Assembly (NCBI GenBank): GCA_946482615.1 | Contig: CAMLSF010000121.1 | Location: forward strand, 1 to 11,088 | Direction: 5' to 3' | DNA: 11,088 bases | Source of the DNA: an uncultured Chromatiaceae bacterium | GTDB taxonomy: Bacteria > Pseudomonadota > Gammaproteobacteria > Enterobacterales > Alteromonadaceae | Shown here: positions 6,860 through 11,088 of the stretch, piece after piece | How the letters are laid out: each line of letters starts with the position of its first letter | Position numbering within the stretch: position 1 is the stretch's first letter | Made by a program: the position numbers and the translations under genes | Notes under the pieces: generated by a model | What the model was told of the DNA's origin: nothing | The model's input: only the letters and a program-made list of their open reading frames with translations | Databases searched by the model: none

Positions 6860-7774
6860 ATGAATCAAATGCAGCTATCGAATATTGATCTAAACGCCGT
6901 TCCTGTATTTTTGGTGCTCGCAGAGGAGCGCAGTTTTACCGCAGCGGCAGAGCGACTGGGGTGCACGAAAACCAGAGTTAGTCTGCAAATCAAAGCTCTG
7001 GAGGCCAGGCTTGGCGTCGCCTTGTTCCGTCGTACCACCCGCCAGGTCAGTCTGACACAGGCGGGCGAACAGCTGTATCAGCATGCTTTACCTTTACTGC
7101 AACAATTGACTCAGCAACTGATGGAAGTACAAAGTTCAGAACAGGGTTTAAGTGGAACTTTAGTGATCAGCGCACCAGAAGACTATGCCCAGCAAGTACT
7201 GGTACCGGCCTTACTGGCATTTCGTCAGCAACACCCGGCGTTGGCTTTTGAATTAAAAAGCAGTGATCAGATCAAAGATTTGGTCAAAGAAGGTATAGAT
7301 TTATCCATCAGAGCAGGTTGGCTGAAAGACTCCAGCCAAAAAGCTATTGCTTTGGGCAGCTTTGAACAATGGTTAGCCGCCTCTCCTCTTTACCTGCAAC
7401 AGCATGGGGTGCCCACAGAGCCTGCAGAGTTGCCGCAGCACAACTTTATCTGCTTTAGCTTATTGCCATCGGCCTTGCACTGGAGCTTCAGTAAAGGAGC
7501 GGAAGAAATACAGGTGCAGATGCGTAGCCAAATCAAAGCTGGTTCAACGGCCTCTGTGACAGCTTTACTGAAAGCCGGAGCTGGACTTGGAGTGATCACG
7601 GACTACAGTGCAAAGCGACTGATACAACAGGGCGAATTACAGCGGGTTTTACCCCTGTGGCAGTTGCCGAAAGGAGGGATTTACGCCGTCTATCCTCCGG
7701 GTCAGTTCCGCCCGGCCAGAGTCAGGCTTTTTGTTGCATTTCTCAGAGAATGGTTGACACAGTCTGGTGTTTGA
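6860..7774 (+). CDS. LysR-family transcriptional regulator 1
   Basis: A 304-residue DNA-binding regulator of usual LysR length. The winged helix-turn-helix spans about 11-72, with FTAAAERLG, then VSLQIKALEARLGVALFRR and TQAGEQLY. A coiled linker follows, and an effector-binding PBP2-like domain runs from about 98 (LSGTLVISAP) to 300. Recognition-helix residues CTKTRVS differ from the common SQPAVS pattern but stay within family variation. No clear Shine-Dalgarno precedes the ATG at 6860; an in-frame ATG at 6869 is equally possible. It is divergent from the NAD(P)-binding gene, so that gene is its likely target. The effector is unknown. Confidence 0.93.
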   Translation: MNQMQLSNIDLNAVPVFLVLAEERSFTAAAERLGCTKTRVSLQIKALEARLGVALFRRTTRQVSLTQAGEQLYQHALPLLQQLTQQLMEVQSSEQGLSGTLVISAPEDYAQQVLVPALLAFRQQHPALAFELKSSDQIKDLVKEGIDLSIRAGWLKDSSQKAIALGSFEQWLAASPLYLQQHGVPTEPAELPQHNFICFSLLPSALHWSFSKGAEEIQVQMRSQIKAGSTASVTALLKAGAGLGVITDYSAKRLIQQGELQRVLPLWQLPKGGIYAVYPPGQFRPARVRLFVAFLREWLTQSGV

Positions 7775-7783
7775 CAAGAAAAA

Positions 7784-7802
7784 AGGGCCCATTAAGGGCC
7801 CT
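7784..7802 (-). terminator. Rho-independent terminator for minus-strand transcript
   Basis: AGGGCCC and GGGCCCT form a 7-bp stem with a 5-nt loop. On the minus strand the stem is followed by TTTTTCTTG, a proper U-run, so it ends the transcript of the small periplasmic protein gene at 7927. On the plus strand it begins 10 nt after the LysR stop codon but has no U-run there. Confidence 0.75.
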
Positions 7803-7823
7803 GAAATCACCAGGAACAGTGAT

Positions 7824-7876
7824 GCATGCAACAAGTTTAAGCCTGTTCAGCATGCAGACTTCAGTTTGCAAAACTG
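7824..7876. other. Two inverted repeats in the gap between convergent genes
   Basis: GCATGC-AACA (7824-7833) pairs with TGTT-CA-GCATGC (7844-7855), leaving a 2-nt bulge and 10-nt loop. Then CAGTTT (7862-7867) pairs perfectly with AAACTG (7871-7876) across GCA. They lie in the 3' region of the minus-strand small gene. The rest of the 152-bp gap shows no convincing gene; an open frame reaching into it from the LysR gene looks like a chance overlap. Confidence 0.4.
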
Positions 7877-7926
7877 TGACAACGGAGCGAAACTTTGATG
7901 AAAACTGGCTTAAAACATAAATCGAA

Positions 7927-8217
7927 TCATGGTTTTACCATGGCTTGTTGAATTTGATACTTAGCTAACAACAACTGCCATTCCTGATCCTGCGGCATAA
8001 ACCGTATCACCTGCTGCAAAAACTGATACAACTGCGGATCGGTTTTTTGATTCAGATAAAGGGCCAGATCAAAATACAATCCACGTTGCTCTCCCCAATC
8101 AATTATATAAGGTGCTTTTAAATGGTAAGTCAGCAAAGCGACCTGCTGCTTCGGAGCCGCATCAGCGTTGATGAACAGAGCACAACTTAGCCACAAAATA
8201 CCAAATCGAACCCACAT
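7927..8217 (-). CDS. Short exported protein, probable internally deleted family-3 solute-binding protein
   Basis: A 96-residue protein with a signal peptide (1-20, ending NADA). Residues 26-57 (ALLTYHLKAPYII...GLYFDLALYLNQ) resemble the first strand and helix of SBP_bac_3 periplasmic binding proteins (PF00497). The end (FMPQDQEWQLLLAKYQ) resembles the C-terminal helix of the same kind of protein. Family members are about 230-260 residues, so the middle, including the second lobe, seems missing with the frame kept. The join would be around residues 58-74. The ATG at 8217 begins the signal peptide and has GGAT about 9 nt upstream; a TTG at 8298 would put 27 unlikely residues in front. It cannot form a normal two-lobe binding site. 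It could also be a genuine small protein that I do not recognise. Confidence 0.55.
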   Translation of the reverse strand: MWVRFGILWLSCALFINADAAPKQQVALLTYHLKAPYIIDWGEQRGLYFDLALYLNQKTDPQLYQFLQQVIRFMPQDQEWQLLLAKYQIQQAMVKP

Positions 8218-8235
8218 AAACACAGATCCAAAAAC

Positions 8236-8264
8236 ATAGTAGTTTGAGACTAGATAAGTTTTAA
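8236..8264 (-). promoter_or_regulatory. Candidate promoter of the short solute-binding-like gene
   Basis: On the minus strand TTAAAA (8264-8259) and TACTAT (8241-8236) are separated by 17 bp, each matching the sigma-70 consensus at 4 of 6 positions. Transcription would start roughly 10 nt before the ATG at 8217. This short leader favours the ATG start over the upstream TTG. Confidence 0.35.
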
Positions 8265-8338
8265 GCACAGAGCCAGCGGCTTTAGCTTTGCAACTCAATT
8301 AAACCAGGCTCCGCCTGAACTCTTTAGAGTAAAGGGAC

Positions 8339-8376
8339 AAAAAACAACATAGCCACAGCTGCGGGCAGACTGTGGC
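8339..8376 (-). terminator. Terminator of the DJ-1/PfpI gene
   Basis: GCCACAG (8352-8358) pairs with CTGTGGC (8370-8376). CTGC and GCAG extend the stem inside with one bulged base. On the minus strand it is followed by a U-rich tail ending in six T (8344-8339). It starts about 26 nt after the stop codon. A separate 12-bp palindrome, ACTCTTTAGAGT (8319-8330), lies further down with no clear role. Confidence 0.7.
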
Positions 8377-8402
8377 CAGATCTCACCAGGTCCCCAAATT
8401 CC

Positions 8403-9158
8403 TTATTTAGCCTGGAGCAAGCTGACTAATGCCTGCCCTACAGCAGCGGCAGATTGTGGGTTCTGGCCAGTGACTACCCTCTGATCCACCACCACTTTAG
8501 ATTGCCAGTTTTCAGCAGCACTGTAGCTGGCACCACGTTGTATCAGCTGATCCTGCAAGGAGAATGGCACCACCTGGGTTAATTTTGCCTGATCTTCTTC
8601 AGTGTTGCTAAAGCCTGTCACTTCTTTACCCGCAATCAGATAGCTGCCGTCCGCCAGTTTGATATTTAATAAAGCCGCCGGACCATGACAGACAGCTGCC
8701 ACTATGCCGTTGTTCTGATATAAATCGGCTGCAAATTTTTGTAACGCCTTATCTTGTGGAAAATCCCACATGGTGCCGTGACCACCGGCGAACAACACGG
8801 CTTTGTAGTCTGACGCTGTTAAATCAGCCAGCTTCAGCGTCTGCTGCAGCTTGGTATTGTGTTGGCTGTTCGCCATAAACCACTGGTTGGTGGCATCTGC
8901 TTCTGCCAGACTACGCTCGTCCACAGGAGCTTTGCCACCAGCAATGCTGGCAATATCGACCTCAATACCTGCATCTACCAGTTCTTTATAGGGGTGTGTG
9001 ACTTCCCCCATCCAGTAACCGGTTTTTTCACTGGTCGTGCCCATTTGGCTGTGACTGGTGACCACTATCAGTACTTTTTCCGCGGCCATAGTGAAGCTGC
9101 TGCCCAATGCCAGAGCTGCTGCCAGTCCCAGTTGTATCATGCGTGTCGATAATGTCAT
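8403..9158 (-). CDS. Exported DJ-1/PfpI family protein (Hsp31-like class I amidotransferase fold)
   Basis: A 251-residue protein of the DJ-1/PfpI superfamily, closest in pattern to the Hsp31-like group (protein chaperone / glutathione-independent glyoxalase). The nucleophile elbow AVCHGPAAL places the reactive Cys at 157 with His158. The acidic partner is likely Glu52 in GYWMGEVTHPY. FAGGHGTMWD (123-132) and TGQNPQSA (230-237) are the other family signatures. Unlike most members it has a clear signal peptide (about 1-26: LGLAAALALGSS core, then MAA|EK), so it should act in the periplasm. The ATG at 9158 has a strong GAGGTGA Shine-Dalgarno (9163-9169), 4 nt away. It is divergent from LysR gene 2, which probably controls it. 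The substrate is unproven; detoxifying reactive aldehydes is a family-based guess. Confidence 0.9.
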   Translation of the reverse strand: MTLSTRMIQLGLAAALALGSSFTMAAEKVLIVVTSHSQMGTTSEKTGYWMGEVTHPYKELVDAGIEVDIASIAGGKAPVDERSLAEADATNQWFMANSQHNTKLQQTLKLADLTASDYKAVLFAGGHGTMWDFPQDKALQKFAADLYQNNGIVAAVCHGPAALLNIKLADGSYLIAGKEVTGFSNTEEDQAKLTQVVPFSLQDQLIQRGASYSAAENWQSKVVVDQRVVTGQNPQSAAAVGQALVSLLQAK

Positions 9159-9209
9159 ATGTTCACCTCTTTACTGTAAATTGGGTTGTAGATTTGATGG
9201 TGCTTAGTG

Positions 9210-9249
9210 TGCAGCAGAGCTAAACTGCAAAGAAGTGAATTGATTCAAT
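9210..9249. promoter_or_regulatory. Candidate LysR operator sites in the divergent DJ-1/LysR gap
   Basis: Two inverted repeats lie in the 107-bp gap. TGCAG (9210-9214) pairs with CTGCA (9225-9229) over a 10-bp spacer. TGAAT-TG-ATTCA (9236-9247) overlaps the palindrome ATTGA-T-TCAAT (9239-9249). The second is 17-30 bp before the LysR start codon, a position suited to autoregulation; the first is nearer the middle, suited to the activation site. Clear -10/-35 pairs are not evident in either direction. Confidence 0.4.
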
Positions 9250-9265
9250 AACAGCTATTCAAATT

Positions 9266-10177
9266 ATGAATATTAAAAATAAAGACCTGAATTTACTGCT
9301 GCTGTTTAAAGTGCTGTACGAAGAACTGAATGTCAGTTCTGCAGCGAACCGATTGAATCTGAGCCAGCCAGCACTGAGCCATAAACTGAATAAACTTCGC
9401 CACGAATTTGCCGATCCGCTGTTTGTCCGTGCTGCCAGAGGTTTAACTCCAACCCCTAAAGCCATTAGTATCTCTGCCGAAATTCTGCAACTGGTGTCCT
9501 CGCTGGAAGGTTTTTATCAGCACCAAAGCGGCACTGACTTTTTAACTCAGACCGACAGACTGGTGATCTACAGCACCGACTATATAGAAAGTTTATTACT
9601 GCCCGGCTTACTGGCTTTACTGGCAGACCAAGCCCCTGCGGTGCAACTCGTTATTCGGCACACTCAGGGAGTTTTACCTAAACAACAGTTAGAGCGTGGC
9701 GATTGTGATCTGGCTATCGCTGGCTTTTATCGGGATTTGCCGGAAAGCTTTTATCAGCAAAAACTACAGACTGAAGAATTTGTGGTTGTGTTGCGTTCCC
9801 AACATCCACTGGCACAACAACAGCTTAGTCTGGACAACTATTGTCAGGCACGTCATATAGTCACTACTTTGACGGGAGATCTGGATGGTCTGGTGGATCA
9901 GGAGTTGGCTAAATCAGGCCTAAAGCGTCAGGTCTGTGCCGGGCTCTCAGGTTTTTTATCACCAGCTCACGTTGTCACCAGCAATGATCTGTTACTGACC
10001 TGTTTAAAATCAGTCGCTGATATAGCGCAAAAGGCAAATCCGGAGTTGTTGATCAGGGCCTGTCCTGTGGTATTACCTGCAGTGCAAATCAGCCAGGTCT
10101 GGCATTCCAGAACACAAGACGATCCATTAAGACGCTGGTTAAGGCAACAGATCCATCAGCTATTAACCGGGCAATAA
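9266..10177 (+). CDS. LysR-family transcriptional regulator 2
   Basis: A 303-residue regulator with a classic N-terminal winged helix-turn-helix (about 7-66): DLNLLLLFKVLYEELNVSSA, then LNLSQPALSHKLNKLR, and DPLFVRAARGLTPTP. This wording is typical of the NodD/PcpR-like LysR branch. The PBP2-like effector domain spans about 97-300. No Shine-Dalgarno is seen before the ATG at 9266, so expression may be low. The divergent DJ-1/PfpI gene is the obvious target. It ends in a strong terminator shared with the TonB receptor gene on the other strand. Confidence 0.94.
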   Translation: MNIKNKDLNLLLLFKVLYEELNVSSAANRLNLSQPALSHKLNKLRHEFADPLFVRAARGLTPTPKAISISAEILQLVSSLEGFYQHQSGTDFLTQTDRLVIYSTDYIESLLLPGLLALLADQAPAVQLVIRHTQGVLPKQQLERGDCDLAIAGFYRDLPESFYQQKLQTEEFVVVLRSQHPLAQQQLSLDNYCQARHIVTTLTGDLDGLVDQELAKSGLKRQVCAGLSGFLSPAHVVTSNDLLLTCLKSVADIAQKANPELLIRACPVVLPAVQISQVWHSRTQDDPLRRWLRQQIHQLLTGQ

Positions 10178-10220
10178 AAAAAGCCGGCCAGTGAAGTGAC
10201 CTCACAAAGCCGGCTTTTTT
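10177..10220. terminator. Bidirectional terminator between LysR gene 2 and the TonB receptor gene
   Basis: AAAAAAGCCGGC (10177-10188) and GCCGGCTTTTTT (10209-10220) form a perfect 12-bp stem with U-runs on both strands. The 20-nt loop holds a smaller GTGA/TCAC stem. It begins at the LysR stop codon and ends 11 bp from the receptor stop codon, so it should end both convergent transcripts. Confidence 0.9.
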
Positions 10221-10231
10221 AATCAGAACAC

Positions 10232-11088
10232 TCAGAAACTAACGCGAAGTCCTAAAGCACCAGAACGGCCACTATTACCACGGGCGCCATCCGCACCACG
10301 ATGGGTAATACGTTGCTGATCAAACAGGTTTTCCACTTTGCCATACACCTGAGTGAAATCATTTACGCGGTAAGTCAGACTCCAGTCCACACTAAATAAA
10401 GAGTCTGTGGCTAAAAAGCGGTCATCCTCGCCAGCCCGTTCACAGGTTGTGGTTGAACAACTGCCATCGACATAACTGAAGGCCAGATAAGATTGCCACA
10501 AGTTGTCGTATTCCACGCCCAGCTGGACCGAACCTATATGTTTGGGTGTGTAATCCAGAATATCGCCTTTTTGTACACCACTGGCAGTATCCGATGCTTT
10601 AGTGTACTCACCATCTGTATAAGTGTAGGTCGCGCGAATTGGTATCACATAAGCGCCCTGACGGTAGACTTCACTAAAAGCACCAATTTCGACACCATAG
10701 ACTTCTTTTGAACCGGTTTGCTGAGTGCCATCCACCACGCCACCGGGACAAGGGTTTGCCACCAGACAATTACGCAGTGCGTTGCTGTAATCGCTGTAGA
10801 AAGACACTATATCCACACCTGTGTGATCCCGACGGAAACGCACACCAGCTTCATAGTTGTCGCTTTCTTCCCCCTTAGTGCCCTGACTCGCGCTGTTGCC
10901 CGGAGGAGCAAAACCCTGATGCGCTCCCGCAAGCAAAGTCCACTCATCGTTCAGGCTATAGTTCACCCCCAAACCCGCTGTCGTTTTGCTTAACTCATTG
11001 CTGTTTAATGCCGTTTGTTCAACATTCAGATTGGCTCTGCTCTCTATGTCTTCAGTGCGAACTACAGGCAAGAAGATCCAGTTCTGAT
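10232..11088 (-). CDS. TonB-dependent outer-membrane receptor, FecA-like, C-terminal part
   Basis: Partial gene: the frame is open through the right edge (it begins QNWIFLPVVR within the window), so only about 285 C-terminal residues are seen; full receptors are 650-850. The visible part is the end of the 22-strand barrel, with alternating strands such as YEAGVRFRRDHTGVDIVSFYSDYSN and IPIRATYTYTDGEYT. The signature VENLFDQQRITHRGADGARG is followed by a C-terminal Phe (LRVSF). The VENLFD...DGAR ending resembles the Fe(III)-dicitrate/FecA-type group, but the substrate cannot be fixed without the plug domain. Two loop Cys pairs (CLVANPC and CSTTTC) may form disulfides outside the cell. In-frame TTG at 11071 is not the start. 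Confidence 0.88.
   Translation of the reverse strand, partial: QNWIFLPVVRTEDIESRANLNVEQTALNSNELSKTTAGLGVNYSLNDEWTLLAGAHQGFAPPGNSASQGTKGEESDNYEAGVRFRRDHTGVDIVSFYSDYSNALRNCLVANPCPGGVVDGTQQTGSKEVYGVEIGAFSEVYRQGAYVIPIRATYTYTDGEYTKASDTASGVQKGDILDYTPKHIGSVQLGVEYDNLWQSYLAFSYVDGSCSTTTCERAGEDDRFLATDSLFSVDWSLTYRVNDFTQVYGKVENLFDQQRITHRGADGARGNSGRSGALGLRVSF

Noticed and set aside
7657..7920. 87-codon plus-strand frame running from the LysR gene into the gap
   Set aside because: It overlaps the LysR gene in another frame, passes through a terminator hairpin and has no recognisable protein features.
10493..10993. Plus-strand frames of 72 and 91 codons opposite the TonB receptor gene
   Set aside because: They are antisense shadows of a clear receptor coding sequence.

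Overview
The window looks like chromosomal DNA from a free-living, aerobic, probably aquatic gammaproteobacterium. The mix of LysR regulators, a TonB-dependent receptor, a GGDEF-EAL protein and a lipoprotein of the choice-of-anchor I type resembles Alteromonadales/Chromatiales such as Rheinheimera or Shewanella. This placement rests on general protein resemblance only and is not certain. No tRNA, rRNA, insertion sequence, integrase or CRISPR array is visible. The longest gene-free stretch is about 200 bp.

Left part (1-4200, all minus strand): a compact three-gene operon read right to left. It encodes a very short exported PstS-like periplasmic protein (GTG start, 137 residues), an outer-membrane beta-barrel protein whose start lies inside the PstS-like gene, and a two-transmembrane GGDEF-EAL protein with a large periplasmic sensor region and both catalytic domains apparently intact. 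The arrangement suggests a cell-envelope sensing unit that feeds into cyclic-di-GMP turnover. This is the most interesting system in the window.

Middle (4200-6120, minus strand): a large lipoprotein with ten uninterrupted collagen-like Gly-X-Y triplets just after the lipid-modified Cys, then a propeller-like choice-of-anchor I domain. Its upstream region has three 7-bp half-sites spaced exactly 11 bp apart that resemble a PhoB-binding Pho box, with a -10-like hexamer 10 bp further on. This suggests induction by phosphate starvation.

Right part (6120-11088): two divergent regulator/enzyme pairs. The first is a LysR regulator (plus) against an NAD(P)-binding NmrA/SDR-like protein (minus). The second is a LysR regulator (plus) against a DJ-1/PfpI (Hsp31-like) protein with a signal peptide (minus). 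Between the pairs is a short exported protein that looks like an internally deleted family-3 solute-binding protein. At the right edge is the C-terminal part of a TonB-dependent (FecA-like) receptor on the minus strand, cut by the window end and facing the second LysR gene across a strong bidirectional terminator.
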